Source of the DNA: Zygnema cylindricum
Lineage: Eukaryota; Streptophyta; Zygnematophyceae; Zygnematales; Zygnemataceae
Direction of reading: 5' to 3'
Assembly: GCA_037447655.1 (NCBI GenBank)
Contig: JBBHKE010000403.1
Location: forward strand, 190,501 to 254,500
Length of the DNA stretch: 64,000 nt
The notes under the pieces were generated by a model. The model was given only the letters and a program-made list of their open reading frames with translations. It searched no databases and was not told the origin of the DNA. Shown here piece by piece: positions 35,427 to 47,611 of this stretch (its first letter is position 1; every line of letters begins with the position of its first letter). A program made the position numbers and the translations under genes.

Positions 35427-38400
35427 CTCCCTTTATTTTCTAGTCAATCTTTAATTTCAGACCACACTTTTCCCTGCAGAAAATTAGCTTATGGGAAGGC
35501 ACTGGTTTGGTCATCATATCTGCTACCATCTCACTATCTGGTCGGTACTCTAAGCTGATTATTTTGTTTTCTACTTTCTCTCTAACAAAGCTGAGTCTAA
35601 TGTCCATGTGTTTAGCTTTAAAATGATGTTTGGGATTGGCAAAAATAGCGATTGCTGCCTGATTATCACAAAAAAATTCCGCACACCACTCTTAAGGTTA
35701 CCAAGCTCACCAAGTAAAGACTTGACCCATATCAATTATTTTAGAGAAGAGCAAAAGGCCATATACTCAGCCTCCATGGTTGACTGAGCAATAATTTTTT
35801 GATGTTTGCTACTCCAACAATAAGCCCCATCACCCACATATAATACATATCTAGAAGTGCATCTCCTCATCAGAGTATCACCATAACTGGCATCACTCCA
35901 AATAGTGATGTCAGTATTCTCCCCACCCAAATGCAACCATAGATCCTTAGTTCCTATCAAATATCTAAGGACTCTCTTAGTTGCCTCCCAATCCCTCTTA
36001 GTGGGAGCATTTAGATTTCTACTCAGCACTGCTACAGCTGCAGCTAAATCCGACCGGGTACTATTCATAAAATAGATTAGACTTCCCACTACTTTTCTGT
36101 AAGGAATAGTCTGCATGATCTCTGCATGAACTTCTGTTCTTCAGGAGATAATTCCTCGTCTAAGACTATGACTCCTTCTTCCTCACTCCCCACACTTCCC
36201 TTCTTCAACTCCATTGGAGTTGTACAACTATTAGCTTTATTAATCTGAAATTTTTCAAGCATGTTCCCTATTGCTTTCTTGTGAGTCAATCTTATAATCT
36301 TTCTTTTTCGATCTCTTTCTACTTGAATTCCCAAAATATATTTTGCTTCCCCTATATCCTTCATTTCAAATCTCCCCTTAAGATTGGTTTTCAATTTATT
36401 ATTTTTTTCCATTGATTTACTTAAAACAAGCAAATCATCAATATAAATTGCAATAAATATAATACCTTTTTCATTTCAAAAACATCGATTGAGTGATCTG
36501 AGCTGATCCGAATATATCCCAAACCGGTAAGAAACTCATCAAGCTTCTTATTCCATTGTCGAGGCGTCTGTTTCAAACCATAAAGAGATTTAATCAGCTG
36601 GCATACCTTGCTCTCCTCTCCTTCCTCCACAATTCCTTCGGGTTGGCGCATGAAGATCTCCTCTTCCAATTCTCCATGCAAAAAGGTTGTCTTGATGTCC
36701 ATCTGGTGCACCTCCATGTCTTTCGCTGCTGCGAGACTGAGAAGTATGCGGAAGGAGGGAAATCTGACGACCGGGGCAAAGGTTTCCTTGTAGTCAATTC
36801 CCTCCTTTTGGATAAATCTCTTTGCCACTAATCGGGCCTTGTAGCGCTCGATTGTGTTATCTGGGTTCAGTTTTAATTTGAAAACCCACTTACAACCGAT
36901 TGGTTTTCGGTTAGTTGGACAATCCACTTGCTCCCAAGTATCGGCTGCCATAATTCAGGCCATCTCCTCATTGAAGGCTATCTTCCACTGGTTTCTTTCT
37001 AGACAAGTCATTGCCTCTCCATAAGTCTGAGGTTCATCTTGATGAGATAGTTTTGTTACCTTGTTATTAACCTATTTTTCTTGCAATCTTTTGCTATTCT
37101 CCTTCCCCCCTCAAAATCTAAGGCCGGAATAGATGGTTCTCGTGGATTCTTTCGAACAAACTCGGCTTCTCCCCTATCCGTTGATTGCGAATCAATTTCC
37201 ACCACGTCTTCCACTTCGGGTAGAGTTGTCACTGGAGTTTCCACAGCCGAGTCCTTTTCGGTCTGATTTGTATCTGCAAGAATGTCATCTTCTCTAAAAC
37301 CCGGATAGTTAGGGAGCTCAAAGTCATTGGAATTTTTTGACTCAAATCTGATTTTTACTGACTTTGTATATTTGAAGGGATCCACAGACTTTCCTTCATC
37401 CATAACTACTAGATGTTTTACTAATATTATATCTTCTCTTTTTAGATCATAAACTCTATATCCTTTAACATCCTCATCATGTCCTAATAAGTATCTTGGT
37501 TTTCCTTTAGGATTTAGCTTCCAATTAGACCGATCTGTATCTAGACTAAATACTTGACTGCCAAAAACCTTTAAGTGAGATAAGTCTGGTTTTCGGCCTG
37601 TCCATCTCTCATAAGGTGTTCGATCTTTTATAGCTGAAGTAAGAACTCTATTTTTGATGTAATTAGCACAGTTCATTTCTTCTGGCCAAAACCTTTTTTC
37701 CTATCTTCTTATCTGACAACATACTTCTAGCACTATCACTTAGTGTTCTATTTAACCTTTCAGCTACCCCATTCTGTTCCGGGTTTTGTGGAACTGTCTT
37801 TTGGTGTTGGACCCCATCTTCCCTCATAAAATCCTCAAACTGGTTAGAAGTATACTCTCCACCATTGTCACTCCTTACTCTCTTGATTGGAGTTTCATGG
37901 AGTTTTTCGCTCCATGCTTTATATTGTCTAAAACAATCCTGAGCTTCAGACTTGTTTTTCAAAAAATACACTCGGGAATACCGAGATTAATCATCACTGA
38001 TAGTCATCATAAATCCCTTCCCCTCCGGTGAGGGCACTTTAGCCGGTCCCCAAATATCTGTGTGTACTAGATCTAGAATTTTTTCTCCTTTATAGGTGGT
38101 TGTTTTAGGAAAGGGTAATCTGTGTGTTTTACCTTGAGCACATTAACTACAATCACTTATATTATCATTCTCACTAAACTTAATCCTTTCCACCATTCCC
38201 ATCTTTTTCATCTCTCTTACTTTGTCTAGATTCACATGCCCAAGCCTCGTATGCCACATCATAATATCATGAACACGAGCATAATAAAGTTTCTTCTTTT
38301 CATTACTTAAATCCAACCTAAACATCCCATGGCTACCTTTCTCAGCAATGAAATAGACATCCTCCTCAAACCGAGCAGCAAAGTCTCCTTCCCTAGTGCT

Positions 38401-39748
38401 AGTAAAAAAACCTTATCATCTAATACAGATGTAGAGATGAGGTTTTTGTTCAGCTCCGGAATAAACATTACATCAGAGAATGTTACTATGGATGTCTTTC
38501 CTTCTACTAACACTTTCAAATCTACCGATCCTACAAAAGTAGTGGTGACTATCTTTTTATCTCCGTACTCTATCGCTACTGTGGGAATATTTCTTATCTT
38601 AGTGAACGGGTGCCTATCCTTACACATGTGCATGGAGGCACCTGGATCTACAATCTAGCCTGCTTCACCTTTCAATCCACCGTAAACACATTTCTGCCTT
38701 CGTGGTATTTCGACCTCGTTTTTCGCCTCCAACTCCTCATCTAAAAGGAGCTCATCGTCCTCGTCCTCGGATTCCGCCTCATGCACCTGTATCACAAGGG
38801 CCTTTATCTTTCCTCTTGGGGTACCACCGGTCTGCCCCTCCTTTAACCGAAGCTCGGTTAGCTTAGTGCACATTGCCATATAGTGCCTTGGTTTCTTACA
38901 AAAATGACATAAACCTTTTGGAGCGCTTGGTCCGAACTCGGCGGTCTGATTTTTCAGCTCCCTCCCCCCATAGTTTCCGACCGGTTTCCGGGAATCCTTG
39001 ATCCTCCAATCGGTCGCAGTTGCCAAGGCTTGGCCACTCTTTCCTCCCTTTCGGATTTCAATTGTATTCTCCCGAACGAGAATCATCCCTACCACTGAGT
39101 TCCATATCCACCTTGAGTCCGGCAAGTCCTGTACACGGTTGACTATGTTCTCGAACTCATCGGGTAACTTTATCAGTAAACAGTTAACCTTTTCTTTTTC
39201 ACTAAAATCTTTTCCCGCACACTCTAGCTCAATGAGAGTGTAGCAAGCTCATTGCAAAAATCCAACATCTTCCCCTCTTTGTATACATACTCCTAACTTT
39301 CTGATCAGCCAACTGTTGTTGCTGAATCGTACCCACTTGGGTACATCTCTATGAGAGCCATCCAAAGATCGGATGCCCTTTCTACCAGCAAATGAGGACA
39401 TGCAAGTCCTTGAGTGAGATGGCGTAGGATGAAGTGCTTTGCCGCTATATTGTTGAAGTCCCAGGTTTCATTATGATTCTTCTCGTTCCTCGGAATATAT
39501 GACATGAATGCCGAACCAGTTGTTATTGGTGTGGTCGCCTCCTTCTCCTTTCCTTTGTCCACCACCTCTCCTTCTTTTGTTTCCTTCCTCCAAACCGTAG
39601 AGGAATTGGAAGACTTGATGGACACCCCAACCGTCCACTCACTATCCCCCAAAACCTTTTTTCGCATAGAGCTCCTATCATCATACTTTCCCAGTATATG
39701 AAGCTAGTTCCATTAAAGATTGGTACCCTAAAGGGTGGGCCCATAACC
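35427..39748 (-). pseudogene. Copia family C unit C3 gag-pol (broken)
   Basis: Gag starts near the LTR end with VPIFNGTSFIYWESMM. The knuckle reads CHFCKKPRHYMAMC near 38890, with His present but Gly lost. Protease has lost WIVDSGAS and reads IVDPGASMHMC near 38640, changing the catalytic triplet DSG to DPG. Integrase WHTRLGHVNLDKV is near 38240, RSDNGGEY near 37870 and an open stretch of 206 residues follows at 37676-37056. RT is open at 36951-36421 through FAPVVRF, with YVDDL frameshifted near 36440. RNase H starts at 36116 and is cut by a stop near 35736. Frameshifts are frequent. Confidence 0.85.
39734..39748 (-). promoter_or_regulatory. Primer-binding site, initiator tRNA-Met half-tRNA type (C3)
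   Basis: Minus-strand GGTTATGGGCCCACC adjacent to the 5' LTR of C3, identical to the C2 site. Confidence 0.75.
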
Positions 39749-40804
39749 TCAAACTCTGAGACCTCCTTAAATCCTTAGAGTGGACAGCTTCCAAGAAGCC
39801 TCTACGATAACCCTGACCCTTTTGTGTTTCAAGAAAATTAACAGCCACCCTGGCAGACAAAAACTATGATAAACTTCACCTCTGTGAAGACAAGACTCCC
39901 CTGAGTCGATAGCAAAAAGAATCTCTGAATTTCCTCCCCGGAGCAGTAAGTTATGGAGGCTCAAAGTTGACCTTTTTTATCGAAGCTCTGTGGGAGAGAG
40001 GGTCCTATCTTCTAATTTTTGTAAGTCTTATCTCTCTCACAGACTCTATCTACTGATGTACGAAGCCAATCAGATTTCTGTTTAGTACACAAAAGTACAG
40101 CTGCCGGTGTACTTTATGTTCGGCCATTGTACGACATGGCCTAAATGTCGACACGTGGTATGTCCGAATTCGCTCCCTTAATCATCGGAGATGCCGCGAT
40201 CCAATGTCATTCCGCCACGTGTCATCCGATGTGGCGATGACCACAAACCGCTGAAATCCTCTTTCGCGATCTCGGCGTTAATTCCGGCCGTCCGATTAAA
40301 TTCATATTTAATCGTAGCCGTAATAAATACATGCGCTGTATTCGTTTCACTAAAGAAAGAAATGCGCGGTATTGGTTTCTTATCCGTACCGGAATCCTTA
40401 CTTTTACATTTATTGGATATATGTCTCCTGTAATCAGTTATAGTTAAATGAACTTTTCTACGTATAAATGTTTAAATAATTTTCAAACCCCATCATATGT
40501 AACACTACTTCTAGACTTAATGGCTAAGGCAATCGGCTACCGGCTGTCTGCCGGCCGGTAGGTACCAAGATGAAATCATGTCGCCGACAATATCTTTTAG
40601 TAAATTAAACCCCTAACTAAAATATATTTCCCCGTAAACCTCTGGATAGCATAGGTAGCCATGGCTCTAGCTCCCTCTCCAATTTCTCAGTGACTACGAC
40701 AAGTTTGAGAAGTTGGAGAGTGAAGTTAGAGGTAGACTGCCTGGGCTTCTTTCTTATTTCTATTCAGACGTAGAAAATACTTTAAAAGACCATTAATTTC
40801 TACA
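39749..40804 (-). mobile_element. Family C LTR (5' LTR of C3)
   Basis: 1056 bp with TGTAGAAATTAATGG at the outer end (40804). The inner end reads TTTGA instead of TTTCA, one change. Beyond 40804 the family B RT coding sequence begins immediately. Confidence 0.85.
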
Positions 40805-41622
40805 TAATATGCTACAAATATTTCAGATGGAAAAAGCAAATGGATGTACTACTCCGATGGATTTGAAGAAATTGTTTAACGAGAGTGAAGAGAGAGGAAT
40901 ATTGACTTTTAATGATGAGATGGATGAGATAGAAAGATTTTTTATGGAAAATATCCCGTAAAGACAGATTGTAGGCAATTTAATCTATTTTATGAACTTC
41001 ACCCGTCCGGATATAGCCGCAACTGTAGGTGTCCTTAGTAGGATTCTAAATGAACCAAGAAAGAGGGACTGGGAGGCTGCCAAAAGGGTGATGAGGTATC
41101 TGGTGGGAACAAGGGAATTGTAGTTGCATTTAGGAGGGAAGCACATTGACATTACCACCGGGAGTGATGCCAGTAATGGAGATGTGCCTTTAAGGCGGTG
41201 TACCACTGCATATGTGTTGCAAATTGGATCCGGTGCATGTTGTTGGAGTAGCAAGCAACAAAAAGTAGTTGCTCATTCCACTATGGAGGCTGAATACATG
41301 GCTTCCTGTGCTGCAACCAAAGAATTAATGTGTGTTAAATCTCTTCTTGAAGAACTTGGGTTCATGAAGTTTGGAACTCAAAATGGTTTTTGTGATAATC
41401 AAGTTGCTATCTCTATTGCTGCTAATCCGAAACATCACTTCAAAGCTAAACATATGGATATTAGACTAAGCTTTGTCAAAGAGAAGGTAGAAAATAAAAT
41501 AATTAAACTGGTTCATAAAACTGAAAAAGAAATGACTGCAGACATGATGACAAAACTGGTGCCTTCCCCTAAGTTGATTTTTTTCAGAGAAAACTGTGGA
41601 TTAAAATTAAAAAGTGACTAGG
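40805..41622 (+). pseudogene. Copia family B RT C-terminus and RNase H
   Basis: Family B resumes in the middle of a codon before NMLQIFQMEKANGCTTPMDL. One stop is seen before RQIVG (about 40960) and one before LHLGG (about 41121). RNase H is then open for 165 residues to 41621. It has SDASNGD, STMEAEYMA and CDNQVAI, which carry the expected acidic residues, and ADMMTKLVPSPKL at the end. The polypurine tract follows. About 2.5 kb of B (integrase and most of RT) is missing between 22178 and here, so more than simple nested insertion has happened. Confidence 0.85.
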
Positions 41623-41626
41623 AATT

Positions 41627-41634
41627 AAGGGGAG
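41627..41634 (+). promoter_or_regulatory. Polypurine tract of family B
   Basis: AAGGGGAG immediately before the TG of the 3' LTR at 41635; it is the expected primer site for plus-strand synthesis. Confidence 0.85.
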
Positions 41635-42183
41635 TGTTGAAAAGAGGTAATTAATAGTTCACTTCTCTAATTTATTACCACTTTAAAGAGAGAGAGAGTG
41701 AGGTTCAAAGGCACGCGATGGCTGCCGCAATATTGAGAAAGTGGCAGAGTTAGAAGTAGAGGATATTTTACCAAAATAGTACCTACGTCCAGATTTGAAC
41801 TTGTGTCTGTTAACCTTTATATAGTCATATGGCTTAAGCACTAAGGCATTATCGAAACGATGCACGTAACAGGTTTCAAAGATATATAAACATTAACGCA
41901 ACAGCTAATTAACACCAGACTAACGAAGAGAAACAATTCATGCATGTACGTGAATCTGAACCGTGTAAAATATGTTTTGATCGGAAGGCCGGCATTATAG
42001 CCGCCACACGAAGTGAGCTTTTGGCGGCATACAGAGGTAGTGTCACGCAGTGCCACGTGGCGCCATATTATTTGATACCGGAGAAGATGGGAGGAGGAAC
42101 CATGGCTTCCGATTTGACAAGTGACACATTGTAGACCTTGTCGTACAATGGTCGTACAATAAGTAAATCGCCCATAATACCTT
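41635..42183 (+). mobile_element. Family B 3' LTR, first part
   Basis: Matches 19932 onward from TGTTGAAAAGAGG to GTAAATCGCCCAT and beyond. It is interrupted at 42183 by the family E element, and the remainder is at 47612-47958. Confidence 0.9.
42179..42183. other. Target site duplication of element E, left copy
   Basis: ACCTT, repeated at 47612-47616 on the other side of E. The uninterrupted B LTR has the matching GTACCTTCTTG at the same place, confirming a 5-bp duplication. Confidence 0.9.
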
Positions 42184-43188
42184 TGCAATTTTGTGTCCTC
42201 CATTGGACCACAGAATACAGGAAGCCTCTAGATAGTATTTAACTAAACCACTTTAAGCCACAACCACTGCTGCCGAAGAAGGCAAACTGACAATTTGACT
42301 GCACCCCTGTGTAGCTTGGACTCCTTTGAGTCTGTAGCAAAAAGAATCGCTGAAAACGGCCAACCAGCCGATTAGTTATGAGTCAGCAAAGATGCCAAGT
42401 TTATACAAACTCTCAAAGAGAGAGAGGTTCCTATCTACCAAAATTCTCTAAGTCCTAAATCCCTCTCACAAACCCTATCTATTGAAGTACGAACCAATCA
42501 GATCACTGTAGAGTACAAAAACGTACTATGGCCGATGTACTTTTCGTACGGGTCATGTACGGCAGCGCCAATAAGTGGACGCGTGTCCACATTTTACTTG
42601 TCCTTATGTTCGCCGGAATTCCTGCGACCAAATGTTATCCCTCCGCGTGGCGCCACGTCACGCCACGTCCATAAACGCCAAAAATGACCATTCCGTGATC
42701 TCGGCATTGATGTACGCCGTCGGATCAGATTCGATATTAAATTTCTGCCGTCGAAAACAAATGTCCGATTCATTTGTTTGCCTGCGAGATAATATTCGCA
42801 CTATATAATACTTGGTTCCATGTTCTTTCGTTCGTAATTCCGTTAATCGAATTCATAGACGTAACATTGTTTAAATAAATATCAAACCTAATATATCCTA
42901 ACGGACTTTCTACTACAGACTTGTTTAGAGCTAACGGCTAAGCCGCGCTCCACCAGTCGGAGGTTCGAGTCCTGCCGGACTCAAACTTTTGTTGAGAGTG
43001 ACATAAGTCACTCTTTAGCCCTGTCTGCTTAAGCTAGGACAACCATGGCTCAGCCACCCTCTCTATCCCTCAGTGACTACGACAAGTATGGTGGGAAGAG
43101 AGAGGAGGCGAAGGCAGGCTGTCCACCTTTTTCTATTTGTACTAAATTCAGACCTACAAAATACCATATAAAAATAATAATTTCAACA
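42184..43188 (-). mobile_element. Family E 3' LTR
   Basis: 1005 bp, from TGTTGAAATTATTATTT at 43188 to the terminal CA at 42184. It is preceded by the polypurine tract AAGGGGAG (plus strand 43189-43196). Confidence 0.95.
42925..42983 (+). other. tRNA-like segment in E 3' LTR (antisense to the element)
   Basis: GCTAACGGCTAAGCC resembles a D-arm/A-box and GGTTCGAGTCC is a perfect B-box consensus, followed by CTGCCGGACTCA like an acceptor 3' side. No matching 5' acceptor strand is seen, so it is not a functional tRNA gene. Confidence 0.6.
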
Positions 43189-46100
43189 CTCCCCTTATTT
43201 TCTAGTCTAATTTAAATTTCATTTTTAATCCACAGTTTTCCCTGCAATATTTTAACTTGGGAGAAGGCACCGATTTTGTCATCATATCAGCTACCATTTC
43301 CTCATCAGATCTATATACAAGATTCACGATTTTATTCTCAACCTTTTCTCTTACAAAACTTAATCTTATGTCCATATGTTTTGCTTTAAAATGATGTTTT
43401 AGATTGGCTGCAATTGCTATGGCCGCTTGATTGTCACAAACACTTCATGCACTCCCTCCTTCATATACCCCAGTTCTTGCAACAAGGACTTGACCCACAT
43501 CATCTCTTTCACAGCAAAACAAGAGGCCATGTATTCAGCCTCCATAGTGGACTGAGCAACCACATTTTGTTGCTTACTGCTCCAACAGCATGCACCTTCC
43601 CCAACATACAACACATACCCAGAAGTGCATCGTCTCATAGGTGCGTCCCCAGAACTGGCATCATTTCCAGTAGTGATGTCAGTGTGCTCCCCTCCCAAAT
43701 GCAACTATACTTCTCTAGTTCCAACCACATATCTCATGACTCTCTTGGCTGCCTCCCAGTCTCTCTTCCTATGATCATTAAGACTCCTACTGAGTACTCG
43801 ATTTGATGCCGCTCTGTCCGGCCTGGTATAGTTCATAAAATAAATTAAACTTCCTAAGACCTGTCTATAAGGGATAGACTTCATAAACTCTCTCTCCTCT
43901 GGACTCATCTGGTCATCTAAGATCATCACTCCTCCTTCTACACTCCCATCACTTACTTTTTTCAAGTCCATGGGAGTGGTACAACTGTTAGCATTTTCCA
44001 TGTGGAATTTCTCAAGCATATAACCTATAGCTTCTTTATGAGTAAGTCTGATAATCTTCTTCCCCCTATCTCTCTCCATTTGGATCCCGAAAATATATTT
44101 TGCCTCCCCTAAATCCTTCATATCAAATCTGCCCCTAAGATCATTCTTTAGCCTATTGATATTCTCCAAAGACTTACTTAACACAAGCAGATCATCCACA
44201 TAAATTGCAATAAAAATGACACCATTCTCATCTTCAAACATATAGATAGAATGGTCAGAGCAGATCCGGATGTATCCCAGATCGGTGAGAAACTCATCCA
44301 GTTTCTTATTCCACTGTCGGGGAGCTTGTTTCAGTCCATATAAGGACTTTATGAGCCTGCAGACTTTGCTCTCTCTTCTCCTTCTTCCACAAACCCCTCG
44401 GGTTGCCTCATAAAAATTTCTTCCTCTAACTCACCATTAAGAAAAGCAGTCTTAATGTCCATCGAGTTTATTTCCATGTCTTCCGCTGCAGCCAGACTGA
44501 GGAGAATCCTTACCGATGGGAACCGAACAACTAGAGCAAAGGTCTCCTCATAGCCAATCCCCTCCTTTTGGGTGAACCCCTTCGCTACCAATTGAGCCTT
44601 ATACCTCTCAATTGTATTATCTGGGTTCAGTTTCAGTTTAAATACCCATTTATATCCAATAGGTTTTCTGTCTGGAGGGCAATCCGCTAGTTCCCAAGTA
44701 TTTGCTTCCATGATTGAAGCCATCTCATCATTTATGGCTCTAATCCATCTTTCTTTCTCTAGAATATTCACTGCCTCTAAGTAAGACTGAGGCTCATCTG
44801 AGTGTGATAGCTTAGTTACCTTATGAGCAGCTTGTTTTTCCTGTATCCTTTTGCTGCTCCTCCTTCCTCCCTCAAACTCTGAAGCTGGAATGGATGGAAG
44901 TCTTGGATTTCTTCTCACTGTCTCATCGGCTCCCATGTCCATAGAAACCGGTTCTTGTCGCGCTTCTTCTATCTCCTCGAAGTCCATAGGATAACGTGAG
45001 GTTTCCGGTGAGTCTCCTGTATCTTGGATCTCCCCTGAATCTGTAATCACGGTTTCACTCATATCCCTTTCGGGAACGACCAAATTCTCATCATTTTCGG
45101 ACTCAAATTTGATCCTTATCTTCTTTGTATATTTGAAGGGGTCAAATGACTTCCCTTCATCCATGACAACTATGTGTTTGACTAGAATGATATCTTTCTT
45201 TGCTAAGTCATCGACTATATATCCTTTAACATCCTCATCATATCCCACAAAGTATCCAGGTTTTCCCTTAGCATCTAGTTTCCAGTTTTTCCTATCCGTG
45301 TCAAGACTGTAAACTTGGCTACCAAATACTTTAAGGTGTGAGATATCTGGTTTCCTTCCAACCCATCTCTCATAAGGTGTCACTCTCTTTATAGCTGAGG
45401 TAAGGACTCTATTGTTAATGTAGTTGGCACAGTTCATTGCTTCTGCCCAAAACCTCTTCCCTATTTTCTTCTCGGCCAACATACTGCATACACTATTTCG
45501 TAGTGTTCGATTCAACCTCTCAGCTACCCCATTTTGTTCCGGGTTATATGGTACAGTTTTTTGGTGCTGCACTCCCTCATCTCTCAGATATTCCTCAAAC
45601 TTGTTAGAGGTATAATCCCCCCCATTATACTTCCTTATCCTTCTAATGGGGGTTTCATGCAACTTCTCACTCCAGGCTTTATATTCTTTGAAGTAAGTTG
45701 GTGCTTCAGACTTTCTTTTCAGAAATTAGACTCTAGAGTATCTAGACCAGTCATCAGTTATGGTCATCATGAACCTCTTTCCTCCAACCGAAGGTACTTT
45801 TGCAGGTCCCCAAATATCTGTGTGGACCAAATCTAACACTTTCTCACCTCTATATGTGGCGGCTTTGGGAAAGGGAAGTTTGTGAGCCTTACCTTGAGCA
45901 TAACCACTACAATCATCCATCATTTCATTATCCCCAAACTGAATGCCATCTACTACCCCAAGCTTTTTCATTTCCCTCAACCTATCAAAATGCACATGCC
46001 CCAACCCCTTATGCCAAATCATCACCTTAGGAACACCAACATAGTAAGCATTCTTCTTTTCATTACTCAGGTTAAGCCTAAACATTCCTTGGCTACCCTT

Positions 46101-46634
46101 ATCTGCTGTAAAGTAAAATTTATTCCCATACTTAGCTGTAAAGACTCCTTTTCTGGTGAAGGTATCAAACTCTTTGTCATCTAACACAGACGTAGAGACA
46201 AGATTTTTACTCAGCTGAGGAATGTAAAGTACATCTGAGAATGTAAGTATAGAAGTCTTACCCTCTACTAACACTTTCAGATCTACTGATCCCACTAGAT
46301 CTGTGGTAACCACTCTCCCATCCCCATACTCTATCTCTACAGTAGGAATCTTTCTTAGCTTAGTGAAGAGTTCTTTATCACGACACATATGCATGGATGC
46401 ACCTGAGTCGATGATCCATCCTTCCTGTGGAGCTTCCCGAATTGCTCCCAGGGCACACTTCAGCCTCCGAGGGATCTCCTTCTCCTCCAGACTCTCGTCA
46501 AGAAGAAGCTCCCCATCCTCCTCAGAGGACTCATCCTCGGTTTCCGAATAGATGAACCCAGATCCATTAAAGGTGGGCACCCTAGAGGGTGGGCACATTA
46601 TACCTTTGGAATTCTGTGTCCTCCATTGGACCAC
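43189..46634 (-). pseudogene. Copia family E pol with internal gag deletion
   Basis: The frame starts at ATG 46634 in the 5' LTR and passes the primer-site region to VPTFNGSGFIYSE. It then jumps in frame to TEDESSEEDGELLLDE (about 46545), so most of gag including the zinc knuckle is absent. Protease WIIDSGASMHMC is near 46410, integrase HKGLGHVHFDRL near 45990, and GVAERLNRTL near 45510. [15 protein letters not shown] is near 44450, IAIYVDDLLVLSK near 44190, and RNase H QSTMEAEYMAS near 43540. Breaks: a nonsense codon at about 45726, a 2-bp slip in a GAGAGA run at about 44372, a stop at 43705 and loss of frame at the CDNQ motif near 43420. Pol is otherwise well preserved. Confidence 0.9.
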
Positions 46635-47611
46635 AGAATACAGGAAGCCTCTAATTAGTATTTAACTAACCCACTTTAAGCCACAACCACTGCTACCCAA
46701 GAAGGCAAACTGACAATTTGACTGCACCCCTGTGTAGCTTGGACTCCTTTGAGTCTGTAGCAAAAAGAATCGCTGAAAACGGCCAACCAGCCGATTAGTT
46801 ATGAGTCAGCAAAGATGCCAAGTTTATACAAACTCTCAAAGAGAGAGAGGTTCCTATCTACCAAAATTCTCTAAGTCCTAATTCCCTCTCACAAACCCTA
46901 TCTATTGAAGTACGAACCAATCAGATCACTGTAGAGTACAAAAACGTACTATGGCCGATGTACTTTTCGTACGGCCCATGTACGGCAGCGCCAATAAGTG
47001 GACGCGTGTCCACATTTTACTTGTCCTTATGTTCGCCGGAATTCTTGCGACCAAATGTTATCCCTCCGCGTGGCCCCACGTCACGCCACGTCCATAAACG
47101 CCAAAAATGACCATTCCGTGATCTCGGCATTGATGTACGCCGTCGGATCAGATTCGATATTAAATTTCTGCCGTCGAAAACAAATGTCCGATTCATTTGT
47201 TTGCGTGCGAGATAATGTTCGCACTATATAATACTTGGTTCCATGTTCTTTCGTTCGTAATTCCGTTAATCGAATTCATAGACGTAACATTGTTTAAATA
47301 AATATCAAACCTAATATATCCTAACAGACTTTCTACGACAGACTGGTTTAGAGCTAACGGCTAAGCCGCGCTCCACGGGCCGGAGGTTCGAGTCCTGCCG
47401 GACTCAACCTTTTATTGAGAGTGACATAAGTCACTCTTTAGCCTTGTCTGCTTAAGCTAGGACAGCCATGGCTCAGCCACCCTCTCTATCCCTTAGTGAC
47501 TACGACAAGTATGGTGGGAAGAGAGAGGAGGCGGAGGCAGGCTGTCCACCTTTTTCTATTTGTACTAAATTCAGACCTAGAAAATACCATATAAAAATAA
47601 TAATTTCAACA
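46607..47611 (-). mobile_element. Family E 5' LTR
   Basis: 1005 bp, collinear with 42184-43188. Following it (minus strand) is AAGGTATAATGTGCCCACC, a degraded relative of the initiator tRNA-Met primer site of families B and C. Confidence 0.95.
47348..47406 (+). other. tRNA-like segment in E 5' LTR (antisense)
   Basis: Same position as in the other LTR. It keeps GGTTCGAGTCC while the preceding loop differs (CACGGGCC here, CACCAGTC there). Confidence 0.6.

Larger units (their letters stand above)
22956..40804 (-). mobile_element. Tandem array of copia family C elements sharing LTRs
   Basis: The order on the minus strand from right to left is LTR, C3, LTR, C2, LTR, gag stub, truncated LTR, C1, LTR. 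Neighbouring internal regions share one LTR, so each inner LTR acts as 3' LTR of one unit and 5' LTR of the next. Outer flanks are TTCCG on the left and TAATA on the right, so there is no target duplication. Unequal recombination between elements is the simplest origin. Confidence 0.85.
42184..47611 (-). mobile_element. Complete copia family E element (5428 bp), gag-deleted
   Basis: Two 1005-bp LTRs, a polypurine tract, a pol region and perfect ACCTT target duplications, inserted in the 3' LTR of element B. By eye the LTRs differ at roughly 25-30 positions (about 2.5-3 %), so the insertion is not very recent. Confidence 0.95.

Noticed and set aside
42925-42983. Functional tRNA gene
   Set aside because: It lacks a 5' acceptor strand matching the 3' part and has a mismatch in the T-stem; it is only tRNA-like.
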